NCBI GenBank assembly: GCA_030838245.1
Contig: JAUTXB010000082.1
Coordinates: 1 to 10,524 of the forward strand
DNA: 10,524 nt
Origin: Acidimicrobiaceae bacterium
GTDB lineage: Bacteria > Actinomycetota > Acidimicrobiia > Acidimicrobiales > RAAP-2
Reading direction: 5' to 3'
The translations under genes were made by a program, and so were the position numbers. The notes under the pieces were generated by a model. It saw only the letters and a program-made list of their open reading frames with translations. It was not told the origin of the DNA and did no database searches. Positions 1 through 6,875 of this stretch are shown piece by piece (position 1 is the first letter of the stretch; each line of letters opens with the position of its first letter).

Positions 1-272
1 ATGAACCCGCGGTCGTCCGTCGTATCGTCACCAGTCCCGTCGACACCATCGCCCAGACAATGAGCCGGTACCGCCATGCCTACCTGATCTTCAGCTCCAC
101 CGATGCGGCCGAGGTGGAGATGACCGGCCTCCTTCCCAGGGCGGACCTGTCGCGCGTCGAGCGCGACGTGATGGCATCCGGACGATTCGTGGTGGTGATG
201 CGGACACCGCACATCACCGTGGTCAGTCTTGCGTCGGGAAACCCGGCCGTGGCCACAACCGGGAAGGCGTAA
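1..272 (+). CDS. C-terminal end of a probable membrane glycosyltransferase (5' truncated)
   Basis: The reading frame is open from the window edge (first full codon at base 3) to a TAA at 270-272, so only the last 89 or so residues are present. There is an ATG at 60, but the frame continues upstream of it with protein-like sequence, so I treat this as the tail of a longer gene. The visible part is soluble. It reads like the small alpha/beta tail of actinobacterial PMT/GT39-like integral membrane glycosyltransferases: a segment SRYRHAYLIFSS, a helix LSRVERDVMASGRF, then strands VVVMRT and ITVVSL. No catalytic residues fall inside the window, so the enzyme class is inference from this tail and from the neighbouring polysaccharide genes. 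The stop overlaps the next start (TAATG), which implies translational coupling within one operon. Confidence 0.5.
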   Translation, partial: EPAVVRRIVTSPVDTIAQTMSRYRHAYLIFSSTDAAEVEMTGLLPRADLSRVERDVMASGRFVVVMRTPHITVVSLASGNPAVATTGKA

Positions 273-772
273 TGACCGGCGACGAAATGGAGACGGGCAC
301 AGCGGTGCAGCCAGGAGTGGCCGGGCACCGCTACACCGGGTGGAGATCGTGGTTCGGCACCTACTGGACGGTCGTGCCCTTCGGATGGCTGGCCGTCGTG
401 GTCAGCGCGGCCCCGGGCCCCGGGGCTCTGCGGGTGGTGGTCGTGTTCACGTTCGTATTCGTCGGGCCCGGGATTCCGATCATCGGCATCCTGTCCCAGC
501 GAGGTCCTCTCGAGCACCTCGTACTGGCCATCGTGACCAGCGTGTCACTGGCGACCCTGGTGGCCGAGGGCATGGCCCTCTTCGGTTGGTGGTCGGCCGT
601 CTCCGGCCTGGCCGTACTGGCCGGGATCACGTCGGTCGCTGCAGTCCTGGACGGTGCTCGGGATCGAGCTCACCAGGAACATGCCGGGCCAGGGCGACCA
701 GGTGTCCACGGCTCGGCCGAGGACAGAGGCTCGGCCGTGGACAGGGGCTCGGCTGACTCCTGGCCCACGTGA
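272..772 (+). CDS. Small multi-pass membrane protein of a polysaccharide cluster, function unknown
   Basis: This 166-residue protein starts at an ATG sharing one base with the preceding TAA. It has hydrophobic segments at about residues 30-47, 53-74, 82-104 and 106-126. The second contains the turn VGPGIPIIGIL, and the whole block is likely three or four membrane helices. I recognise the general pattern of small membrane proteins found beside glycosyltransferases in actinobacterial exopolysaccharide clusters, but I know no activity for them. After residue 127 the protein becomes hydrophilic and low in complexity. The tail repeats a six-residue unit of the type GSA(E/V)DR, encoded by an 18-bp tandem repeat. 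A role in anchoring or assisting envelope polysaccharide synthesis is inferred only from the neighbours. Its TGA overlaps the start of the deacetylase gene. Confidence 0.6.
   Translation: MTGDEMETGTAVQPGVAGHRYTGWRSWFGTYWTVVPFGWLAVVVSAAPGPGALRVVVVFTFVFVGPGIPIIGILSQRGPLEHLVLAIVTSVSLATLVAEGMALFGWWSAVSGLAVLAGITSVAAVLDGARDRAHQEHAGPGRPGVHGSAEDRGSAVDRGSADSWPT
710..757 (+). repeat. 18-bp tandem repeat, about 2.7 copies
   Basis: Two full units (710-727 and 728-745) differ at few positions and begin GGCTCGGCCG. A partial third unit follows at 746-757. The repeat lies in the coding sequence of the small membrane protein and gives its charged Gly-Ser-Ala/Asp-Arg tail. The unit length is a multiple of three, so copy-number changes would keep the frame. 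Nothing suggests a role at the DNA level. Confidence 0.8.
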
Positions 773-1593
773 TGGGCTCACCCATCCCGCTCCTGTTGTA
801 CCACTCGGTGTCGAGCGATCCCCCGACATGGGCCGTCCCCTGGACAGTGTCGCCCGAACGGTTCCGTGACCACATGAGCGAGCTCGTCGATTCGGGAAGT
901 ACGCCGCTGACCATCTCGGCGCTGGTCGATTTGCTCACCCAGGAGAAGCCGCTACCCGAACGCGTCGTGGGCGTCACCTTCGACGATGGATTCGCCGATT
1001 TTCGGACAACGGCCGCGCCGATCATGGCCGAGCGCATGATCGCCCACACCCTCTATGTGACGACAGGCGCGCTCGTGCCCCGGACCGGTCATGAGGATCT
1101 GCGGTTGCAGGCGGCCCCCATGCTCCAATGGTCGCAGCTGGCCGAGTTGGAGGCCATGGGCACCGAGCTGGGCGGGCACTCCCACTCCCATCCCGAGCTC
1201 GATACCCTGGCCACGGCGCAAGCCTGGGACGAGGTGGTGCGGCCGAAGAAGCTCCTCGAGGAGTGGCTGGGCCATCCTGTCCGGAGCTTCGCCTACCCCC
1301 ATGGCTACTCGAGCCCGCGCCTTCGCCGCCTCGTGGTCGATGCCGGTTACCAGTCGGCCTGCGGGGTCCGGGACTCGTTCAGCTCGCCGCACGACAACCT
1401 GTTCTCGCTGGCCCGGATCATCGTCCGGCCCGATAGCACCCGGGAAGACGTACGATCCTGGATGCAGGGAGTGGGAGCGGCCAACAAAGGAAGCGACGAG
1501 TGGTACCGAACTCGACTGTGGCGCTGGTTCCGCCAGGCCCGAGCCCTGGTCTCCCACCCATTGCTACCGGTCTCGCGCCATCGTGAGGAATAA
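772..1593 (+). CDS. Polysaccharide deacetylase (NodB domain, carbohydrate esterase family 4)
   Basis: This 273-residue protein is predicted to remove acetyl groups from N-acetylated sugars of an envelope or exopolysaccharide. The NodB signature motifs are all visible. The N-terminal strand is PLLLYHSVS (residues 6-14). Motif 1 is TFDDG (69-73), supplying the catalytic base and a metal-binding Asp. Motif 2 is HSHSH (136-140), matching the HSxxH metal site. Motif 3 is FAYPHG (173-178), followed by a helix LRRLVVDAGY. I see no signal peptide or membrane helix, so it probably acts in the cytoplasm or at the inner membrane face. I prefer ATG 772, which overlaps the upstream TGA (TGATG), but GTG at 769 is also possible. 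The last 40 or so residues are rich in Arg and Trp and lie beyond the catalytic domain. The family assignment is firm; the substrate is not visible from sequence. Confidence 0.9.
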   Translation: MGSPIPLLLYHSVSSDPPTWAVPWTVSPERFRDHMSELVDSGSTPLTISALVDLLTQEKPLPERVVGVTFDDGFADFRTTAAPIMAERMIAHTLYVTTGALVPRTGHEDLRLQAAPMLQWSQLAELEAMGTELGGHSHSHPELDTLATAQAWDEVVRPKKLLEEWLGHPVRSFAYPHGYSSPRLRRLVVDAGYQSACGVRDSFSSPHDNLFSLARIIVRPDSTREDVRSWMQGVGAANKGSDEWYRTRLWRWFRQARALVSHPLLPVSRHREE

Positions 1594-2575
1594 GGGCAGA
1601 CGAGGGCGGCGACAGCCGGCACGACGGCGAGCGGTGGCAGCCACCATGGCCATGGGCATGACGGTCGGGGCTTGTATCGCGGGCCCTGGGTCGTCGGCCG
1701 GGGGCGCTCAGTCACCGGCGGCAAGCGATACGGCGCAACGCTCCGGGTCTAAGCCCGGGTCGGGGCCATGTGGCCACCCCTCGGCCGCTCGCACCTACCG
1801 GCACGTCATCTGGATCTGGTTGGAAAACGAGAGCTATGGCTCGGTTATCGGCTCTTCCGACGCGCCGTATCTGAACTCACTCGCCGCCCGGTGCGGGTTG
1901 GCTACCAATTATCAGGGGATCTCACACCCCTCTCTCCCTAATTACCTGGCAGCCACCGGTGGTTCGACCTTTGGCATCACCGATGACGGCGACCCGTCCG
2001 ATCAACCCGTCAACGCTCCCTCGATCTTCAGCCAAGTCAATGGAGCCGGCCTGACCTGGCGGGGCTACGACGAGTCCATGCCCAGCCCGTGCGACACCAC
2101 CGGATCCGGCCTCTACGCGCCGCGACACAATCCCGCCGTGTACTACGTGCCCTTGCGACAGGCCTGCCAGAAGTCAGACGTCGCGTTGGGGCCAATGGGC
2201 ACCGGTGCGCTGGCCAGGAACCTTCAGAGGAATACGCTGCCGAGCTTCGCGTTCGTCACCCCGAACCTGTGCCACGACGGCCACGACTGCTCGGTTCAGA
2301 CCAGCGACACCTGGATGTCCACATTCCTCCCGGCCGTCTTCTCGAGCCCGGCCTATCGTGCCGGCCAGACGGCGGTGTTCGTTGTGTGGGACGAGGGAAC
2401 CAATGACAACCACATACCGATGATCGTGGCCGCACCCACGGTTCGCTCCGGAACGAAGTCGAACGCCTCGTTCAACCACTACTCGCTCCTGCGGACGTCC
2501 GAGCAGCTCCTCGGGCTGCCCACGCTTGGTCAGTCGGCGAACGCCTCGAGCATGGTGGCCGCCTTCAATCTGTGA
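1583..2575 (+). CDS. Exported SapM-like phosphoesterase / acid phosphatase
   Basis: This is a phosphoesterase-family (PF04185) hydrolase of about 330 residues. It resembles the mycobacterial secreted phosphatase SapM, which acts on phosphate monoesters including phosphatidylinositol 3-phosphate. Visible motifs are WLENESYG (79-86, metal-binding Glu-Asn), APYLNSLAARCG (94-105), SHPSLPNYLA (114-123), CHDGHDCS, VVWDEG (267-272), DNHIP (275-279) and a C-terminal NHYSLLRTSEQLLGLP. I chose GTG 1583, which overlaps the deacetylase by 11 bp, because it supplies the basic n-region RNKGRRGRRQPARRR ahead of a short hydrophobic stretch. ATG 1646 is the alternative and would remove that n-region. The segment TVGAC (27-31) could be a lipobox, so the product may be a lipoprotein rather than free. 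Several Cys residues suit an exported, disulfide-bonded protein. The biological substrate is unknown. Confidence 0.85.
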   Translation: MRNKGRRGRRQPARRRAVAATMAMGMTVGACIAGPGSSAGGAQSPAASDTAQRSGSKPGSGPCGHPSAARTYRHVIWIWLENESYGSVIGSSDAPYLNSLAARCGLATNYQGISHPSLPNYLAATGGSTFGITDDGDPSDQPVNAPSIFSQVNGAGLTWRGYDESMPSPCDTTGSGLYAPRHNPAVYYVPLRQACQKSDVALGPMGTGALARNLQRNTLPSFAFVTPNLCHDGHDCSVQTSDTWMSTFLPAVFSSPAYRAGQTAVFVVWDEGTNDNHIPMIVAAPTVRSGTKSNASFNHYSLLRTSEQLLGLPTLGQSANASSMVAAFNL

Positions 2576-2702
2576 CGCCCAATTGGGTGCGCATGCAACG
2601 TGTGGGATGCCGGTCGTGGGTGACGGGCGAGTGGATGCCTTCGACCGTGACTTATCGGTTGTGCTCGACGTACGAGTGGGAGCGCCCGCCCGCTCGGTGA
2701 GG

Positions 2703-4949
2703 TCAGGACGTGGCGGCCATGCCCACTATCGGCTGGTTCAGGTGCTGGCCGCCCATGGACCCGTGGAACTGGGCGTCGAAGGAGAAGATGCCGCCATCGC
2801 TGGCCACCTCCCAGTAGCCCTGGCCGCTCGGGTCGGTTGCGATACCCACGATCGGCCGATTCAAGTGCTGTCCGCCCATCGACCCGTGGAACTGGGCGTC
2901 TCCGAAGCTGAAGATCCCTCCGTCGGACGCAACCAGCTGGTACCCCAAGCCGTCAGGCGTGGCGGCCATGCCCACGACCGGTCGGTTCAGGTGCTGGCCT
3001 CCCATGCCCCCGTAGTTCGGCGCATTGAAGGCGTAGACCGAACCGTTGGACCCCACCACCCAATAGCCACCGGTGGCCTTGTCGGCCGCCATCCCGACGG
3101 CATTGGCGATGCTGGCGACCTGGGGAACGGATCCGTGCCATCCGGCCGTCCCGAAGGTGAAGATGCCACCGTCCCGGGCGACGAGCCAGTACCCCTTGGC
3201 ATCGGACGTCATGGCCATGCCCACCACCGGTTGGTTCAGACGCATCCCGCCTTCGGACCCGAAGAAGGCAGGACCGAAGGTGAAGATGCCACCGTCACTG
3301 GCCACCAGGTCGTACCCGGCAGATGGCGGGGGTGGGACAACTGCGCCGGGAAGGACGACGATCGACAGGGCCTGGCTGGCCGGCGTCGAACCAATGAGGC
3401 CGGCCGCCGTCGCCGTCAGGACGTACGTCTGTGGGGCGGCGGTGGTATTCGGGGGGAAGGCCACGGTGACCGTCACCGCGGCGGCCGGGCATGGCACCGT
3501 CGATTCGGGCGGCGGGATGGCCGGGGCGGGCGTGTACGGGATCGATATCTGCACCCCGGCAGAAGGCGTCGCGCTCACGGAGCACTGCGTGGCGTTCAAG
3601 GTGGCCAGAGTGATGCTGGTCGAGCCTCCGCTCGACGGCAGCGGTGTCGCCGGCCCGGTGAACTGCGCGATGGTCGGGTTGGGCGGCGCCGGTGTGGTCC
3701 CGACGTAGGCGCTCTGGGACGCCTCGCGCTCGCCGGCGAGTGGGCTGCCGGGGGGGCCGACCACGAAGAACCCGTCGCCAAATCCCTCGAACTTGAACCG
3801 CACGCCCGTCGTCGGAATGGTGCCGGGATAGGTGACCACGATGGAGGTGGATGACGAACCGGCGGGGCAGGTGACCGACGATGGGTACACGAGGCTCGAT
3901 CGACTAGTCGACCACCACGGAGAGGCATAGGTGAACTCCGACACTGTCTGAGGCGCCCCCGGTCCCTGGCAGATCACGGGGGTGTCGTAGTTGAACGTGG
4001 CCTGGTTGCCCGAGACAGCGATGGAGACGTACTGGGGCGGGGCGTCGGTGCCGCTCACGTAGAGGGAACCGGGGACCTGCTCGACGACGCCGACCTCCAT
4101 GTACGAGACGAGGCCCGGTGTCGGAATGTAGTCAAGTGTGTTCGACGTGGTGTTGCCGATGGAGCTCTCCCCCGCCGGGAACACGCCGCAGCCCTGCTGG
4201 CCGAGGAGTACCGCTCCGGTCAGCGAGTAAGCAAGGTCCGACGAACCGGCTTGGCAGTTTGTAATGACCTCCGGGGCGTTGTCCATCGGCGGCCCGGGCA
4301 GGTCCGCCGTAGGGACGGCGATGACGTCGTAGACGTCCGGCGCAGTGGGGCCCGCGCCTCCGAAGCCGATCGAGCAGTTCGTCCCGCCGAACACGCGCTG
4401 GTACACAGGGGTGCACTGGGTGCCGTTCTTGTCGACCTCGCCACTCACGATCAAGTTCCACGGGGCTCCGCCGCTCTGGGCCGTCACGCCGCTCTGGCTC
4501 AGGATCTCGAGGGTGGCGAGCGAGAGATGGCCTCCGGTCTGCAGGCTGGGAGCACCGGTCAGCGTGTAGGTGACGGTCGAGCCGGCGGCCACGGCGACGG
4601 CATTGCTCGAGTCAATGGTCCCTTGGTCGGTCCCATCGGTGAGCGACAAACTGAAGTTGCTGCCGACCGCCGGTGCCTCGTTGAAGGTAACCGTCAGCAC
4701 CTGGCCAGTCCCCAGCGTGGCGGCGGTACAGCCGCCCGGGAGGGCGGGACACTCGGCCGTCGCCGTCGAGATGAGCTGTGTGGGCGGGGCACCACCGCCG
4801 GAGATTGCGTGCGCCGGTGGTGAGGCGATAACGATCACCGTTGCAGCCACGATGACTACTGCGGCGACGATGGCCACCAGGCGACGGGCTCCGCTGTCGA
4901 CCGAGTCGACAAGCCAACGGGCCCGCATCCCATTGCTGATGGTTCTCAT
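2703..4949 (-). CDS. Secreted Ig-like protein with five C-terminal GYW-type repeats
   Basis: This 748-residue exported protein is probably cell-surface or extracellular. I place the start at ATG 4949 because GGAGGG lies 5 bases upstream of it; a TTG 29 codons further up has no such site. A basic n-region is followed by the hydrophobic run VAIVAAVVIVAATVIVIA (25-42) and PPAHA, giving likely cleavage after Ala48. Residues 49 to about 424 are Ser/Thr/Gly/Pro-rich with scattered Cys and no fold I recognise. Residues 425-535 look like an Ig-type beta domain. A proline linker leads to five repeats (545-748) of the form GYxLVASDGGIFxFG...GGxxLNxPVVGMA, about 42 residues each. Repeats of this type are common in Acidimicrobiia surface proteins and suggest a beta-propeller-like fold. 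The last repeat lacks one Gly. There is no anchor at the C-terminus, and the function is unknown. Confidence 0.85.
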   Translation of the reverse strand: MRTISNGMRARWLVDSVDSGARRLVAIVAAVVIVAATVIVIASPPAHAISGGGAPPTQLISTATAECPALPGGCTAATLGTGQVLTVTFNEAPAVGSNFSLSLTDGTDQGTIDSSNAVAVAAGSTVTYTLTGAPSLQTGGHLSLATLEILSQSGVTAQSGGAPWNLIVSGEVDKNGTQCTPVYQRVFGGTNCSIGFGGAGPTAPDVYDVIAVPTADLPGPPMDNAPEVITNCQAGSSDLAYSLTGAVLLGQQGCGVFPAGESSIGNTTSNTLDYIPTPGLVSYMEVGVVEQVPGSLYVSGTDAPPQYVSIAVSGNQATFNYDTPVICQGPGAPQTVSEFTYASPWWSTSRSSLVYPSSVTCPAGSSSTSIVVTYPGTIPTTGVRFKFEGFGDGFFVVGPPGSPLAGEREASQSAYVGTTPAPPNPTIAQFTGPATPLPSSGGSTSITLATLNATQCSVSATPSAGVQISIPYTPAPAIPPPESTVPCPAAAVTVTVAFPPNTTAAPQTYVLTATAAGLIGSTPASQALSIVVLPGAVVPPPPSAGYDLVASDGGIFTFGPAFFGSEGGMRLNQPVVGMAMTSDAKGYWLVARDGGIFTFGTAGWHGSVPQVASIANAVGMAADKATGGYWVVGSNGSVYAFNAPNYGGMGGQHLNRPVVGMAATPDGLGYQLVASDGGIFSFGDAQFHGSMGGQHLNRPIVGIATDPSGQGYWEVASDGGIFSFDAQFHGSMGGQHLNQPIVGMAATS
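2706..3317 (-). repeat. Five tandem repeats of about 126 bp encoding GYW-type units
   Basis: In coding order the units lie at 3195-3317, 3069-3194, 2946-3068, 2820-2945 and 2706-2819, that is 41, 42, 41, 42 and 38 residues. The last two are nearly identical in DNA around the FHGSMGGQHLN segment, which points to recent duplication. The second unit is the most diverged and has SVPQVASIANAVGMA in place of the GGxxLNxPVVGMA segment. The third carries VGSNGSVYAFNAP in place of VASDGGIFSFGDA. The fifth reads IFSFDAQF where the fourth reads IFSFGDAQF, a clean loss of one Gly codon. Confidence 0.9.
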
Positions 4950-5335
4950 GGTTGCCCTCCGGCTCCTTGGTATGACACGACCGAGGTACCGGCCTACGTC
5001 TAGGTTCCGCCTTCGCGACAGGGAGGACGTCCCCAAGTAGTACGAACCGTCTACGTCATTTGGTTGAGCCCTCGGCGCAGGGTGCCTAGAGCGGTTTGGA
5101 CGCGGTGGGAACGGCAGATGGGCGTCGCTGGCGGTGGCGTGAGCACCGTGCTGTATCCGAGGCGAGGCGAGGCGGCGGGGGAACGGTCGTCGATGGCCGC
5201 CAACCTGTTCAACCCACGAAGCCCGGCCCTCCCGACAGTCAAAGCGGGGATCTGGCCGACAAGGGCTGAGGCCGGCACCCTTGCACGGGCACGTCCCGGA
5301 ACGAAGAGGATGGGCGACGCTGTTCCCGGCCTCAC
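4950..5335. other. Non-coding divergent intergenic region
   Basis: This stretch lies between the start of the secreted repeat gene (minus) and the toxin-antitoxin pair (plus), so it must carry promoters for both. Two overlapping open frames here (plus 5064-5345, minus 5051-5380) have no recognisable motifs, no credible ribosome sites and Arg/Pro-rich composition, so I do not call them genes. Near 5160-5177 there is a short GAGGC-type purine repeat. The heptamer CTACGTC occurs twice, near 4994 and 5051. I cannot identify a convincing promoter for the minus-strand gene, and I see no RNA gene. Confidence 0.5.
4955..4960 (-). promoter_or_regulatory. Ribosome binding site fixing the start of the secreted repeat protein
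   Basis: Read on the minus strand, GGAGGG stands 5 bases before ATG 4949. This strong match to the anti-Shine-Dalgarno sequence, with the signal peptide that follows, supports a start here rather than at the in-frame TTG at 5036. Confidence 0.75.
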
Positions 5336-5347
5336 TACAATGTAGTC
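5334..5347 (+). promoter_or_regulatory. Leaderless promoter -10 box within a palindromic operator, toxin-antitoxin module
   Basis: The bases ACTACAATGTAGT (5334-5346) form a palindrome with 6-bp arms around a single central A. Within it, TACAAT (5336-5341) is a good -10 hexamer ending 6 bases before the antitoxin ATG at 5348. A transcript would then begin at or next to the ATG, and no Shine-Dalgarno sequence precedes that ATG. Leaderless starts of this layout are common in Actinobacteria. A ribbon-helix-helix antitoxin would be expected to bind such a palindrome and repress its own promoter. No clear -35 box is visible. The operator role is inferred from position and symmetry. Confidence 0.55.
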
Positions 5348-5776
5348 ATGGCGAATCACCCACTGTCGGTCCGGTTTCACAGCGCCCGGGTACTCGAACG
5401 CCTGAAGGGTGAGGCAGCAGCCCGACAGGTCTCGGCGTCAGCCCTTGCTGAGGAGTTGATAGAAGAAGGCCTTCGCCAGCGGCGACATCCACTCATCGTC
5501 TTCCGCGACGGGGCGACGGGGCGCCGAGCCGGATTGGTCGGTGGGCCGGACGTCTGGGAGGTCATCGCCGGGCTGGTTGGCGGCGACGTCCCCGTGCCCC
5601 AGCGCATCGAACGCGCCGTCGAACTCTTCAATCTCTCGACCGAGCAGGTGTCAGCCGCCCTCGACTATTACGCGGACCTCCCCGAGGAGATCGACGCCGA
5701 AATTGCCGCCAATACCGCCGCTACCGAAGAGGCAGAGACATTGTGGCGACGTCGCCAGCAGTTGCTCGCCGGTTGA
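5348..5776 (+). CDS. Antitoxin: ribbon-helix-helix plus DUF433-like domain (VapB type)
   Basis: This 142-residue protein is predicted to bind DNA, repress its own operon and neutralise the toxin encoded next. Residues 6-43 fit a ribbon-helix-helix fold: a short strand PLSVRF, helix VLERLKGEAAARQ, a turn, then helix SALAEELIEEGLRQ. Residues 47-125 match the DUF433-like pattern seen in antitoxins of DUF5615 toxins: IVFRDGATGRRAGLVGG, VWEVIAGL, LSTEQVSAALDYYADLPEEID. The tail (126-142) is a charged helix that may contact the toxin. The start is ATG 5348, directly after the palindromic promoter with no ribosome site. The stop at 5774-5776 overlaps the toxin reading frame, so the two genes are translationally coupled. 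The family pairing is established; toxin neutralisation here is inferred. Confidence 0.8.
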   Translation: MANHPLSVRFHSARVLERLKGEAAARQVSASALAEELIEEGLRQRRHPLIVFRDGATGRRAGLVGGPDVWEVIAGLVGGDVPVPQRIERAVELFNLSTEQVSAALDYYADLPEEIDAEIAANTAATEEAETLWRRRQQLLAG

Positions 5777-6132
5777 GGCTCCTGTTGGACGTCCACCACT
5801 CCCCCTCGGCGGCCACGCGACTCCGTCAACGAGGCCATGACGTTATGGCAGCAGCTGACGATTCTCGGCTGACGGTGCTCGCCGACGAGGACCTGCTCGG
5901 CGCCGCTGCCGTCGATGGTCGTGCAGTCGTCACAGAGAATGCCAAAGACTTCGACCAGATCGTGCGTTCCTGGGCGGCCACTGGCAAGCACCATGCCGGA
6001 GTCGTGTTCACATCGCCACGCCGGTTTCATCGGGGCCGGCACAGCTACCCCGAAGACCTCATCGCCGCCCTCGGGCGGCTCCTCGCTGATCCACCAGCGG
6101 CGACTCGGGATTGGGTGACCTGGCTCGAATGA
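5743..6132 (+). CDS. Toxin: DUF5615 PIN-like ribonuclease domain protein (VapC type)
   Basis: This protein of up to 129 residues belongs to the DUF5615/Mut7-C-like branch of PIN domains, predicted metal-dependent ribonucleases acting as toxins. Visible landmarks are the first acidic strand LRLLLDVHHSP (Asp16), LRQRGHDVMAA (27-37), an acidic cluster LADEDLL (46-52) and VVTENAKDF (62-70) with Asn66 and Asp69. Family members usually start at MRLLLDxxxSP, which would fit TTG 5773, overlapping the antitoxin TGA by 4 bp and giving 119 residues. GTG 5743 has an AGAGG about 10 bases upstream and gives 129 residues, so I list that longer form, but the shorter start is equally plausible. It ends 18 bases before the convergent DUF3501 stop. 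Nuclease activity and target are not shown by sequence alone. Confidence 0.8.
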   Translation: MATSPAVARRLRLLLDVHHSPSAATRLRQRGHDVMAAADDSRLTVLADEDLLGAAAVDGRAVVTENAKDFDQIVRSWAATGKHHAGVVFTSPRRFHRGRHSYPEDLIAALGRLLADPPAATRDWVTWLE

Positions 6133-6150
6133 CCGGGTTGCGCGCCGGCG

Positions 6151-6768
6151 CTACTCCCCCCACAGGTCTCCCAACAGCTCCGACCGGGTCGCCGGGCTGA
6201 GCTCGATGCCGTCGGCTCCCTCGGGGTACTGGGGATGGGAGACGGCGAGGACCACCGGGCCCTCGGCGAACGCGGCCACTTGCGCCTCGGTGAAACGGAA
6301 CCGGATGTAGTGGACGGCCGAGGTGACGGTCTCTCGGGTCAGGTGCGAGGCATGGTCGGCCTCGGGGATCGAGCGCACGATGTCCGCGCTCCCGGATTGG
6401 CCGATGCGGAACTCGACTGCCTTTTCGATCCCTACCAGCTTGGGCAACCACTGGCGCAGTTGCGCGTCGTCGGTCAGCTCCAAGAACAGGGTGGCCGACA
6501 GCTCACCGGAAGCGGGGAGCAGCCGGTTGTAGATATCGAGCTCCCCTTGGATCTGCTCGTCGCTGAACATCCGCTCGGCCCGGGCCATCTCTTGGACCTG
6601 GAAGCGCATGGTCAGCCGGTTCTCGAAGGTGGCGGTGATCACCGGCCCGATCGACACCCGACGGAGCTTCTTCACGGCGATGACGGTGCGGCGGAACTCG
6701 TCCCGCTCCCGCTCGTAGGCCCGTTGGTCGGCAATGTCGGCCAACGTCAGCGGCGTTGCCTCGCTCAT
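6151..6768 (-). CDS. DUF3501 family protein
   Basis: This 205-residue protein matches the DUF3501 family, whose biochemical role I do not know. Family-like segments are LADIADQRAYERERDEFRR near the N-terminus, the strand block RVSIGPVITATFENRLTMRF, QVQEMARAERMF (57-68), GELDIYNRLLPASG (75-88), a block ending LVGIEKAVEFRIG and the late SAVHYIRFRFTEAQVAAF. In other bacteria DUF3501 genes often sit beside rubrerythrin and FAD/Fe-S oxidoreductase genes. That agrees with the rubrerythrin gene upstream and supports a link to peroxide or iron metabolism. The start is secure: GAGGAGGA (6775-6782 on the minus strand) lies 6 bases before ATG 6768. There are no membrane segments or Cys metal motifs. It may share the upstream regulator's transcript or be separated from it by the hairpin at 6876-6905. 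Confidence 0.85.
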   Translation of the reverse strand: MSEATPLTLADIADQRAYERERDEFRRTVIAVKKLRRVSIGPVITATFENRLTMRFQVQEMARAERMFSDEQIQGELDIYNRLLPASGELSATLFLELTDDAQLRQWLPKLVGIEKAVEFRIGQSGSADIVRSIPEADHASHLTRETVTSAVHYIRFRFTEAQVAAFAEGPVVLAVSHPQYPEGADGIELSPATRSELLGDLWGE

Positions 6769-6875
6769 CGGTCATCCTCCTCGGCTATGCCGTACGCCCG
6801 GGCCACCAGCTAGATGGGATGGACCGGCTTGACCCCCGGGGCGCGCATAAAGGGCACCGACCGGCCGGTGACATG

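Noticed and set aside
1091..1582. An extended start for the phosphoesterase at ATG 1091
   Set aside because: The extension runs through the deacetylase gene in another frame, is Arg/Ser/Pro-rich and would bury the export signal. Start at GTG 1583 or ATG 1646 is far more likely.
2576..2595. Inverted repeat CCCAATTGGG just after the phosphoesterase stop as a terminator
   Set aside because: The stem is only about 5 bp once a loop is allowed and there is no T-tract. It could be chance, and the convergent spacer of 127 bases shows no better candidate.
2526..3854. A 442-codon open frame on the plus strand opposite the secreted repeat gene
   Set aside because: It is antisense to a gene with a signal peptide, ribosome site and recognisable repeats. 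Its translation is rich in Gly/Arg/His and simply mirrors the repeats. High GC makes long antisense frames common.
4950..5036. A 29-codon upstream extension of the secreted repeat protein from TTG 5036
   Set aside because: There is no ribosome site for it, and it would put 50 or more residues before the signal peptide. ATG 4949 has GGAGGG at the right spacing.
5334..5346. The toxin-antitoxin palindrome as a second PerR site, since both contain CTACA/TGTAG arms
   Set aside because: The arm spacing differs (1 base against 3) and the outer arm bases are absent. The antitoxin itself is the simpler binder.
5051..5380. Two open frames (plus 5064-5345 and minus 5051-5380) in the intergenic region
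   Set aside because: They overlap each other and the toxin-antitoxin promoter, have no motifs or good ribosome sites, and show composition expected from chance in GC-rich DNA.
6133..6150. A bidirectional terminator between the toxin and DUF3501 stops
   Set aside because: The 18-base gap has only a CCGG...CCGG pairing of 4 bp, too weak to call.
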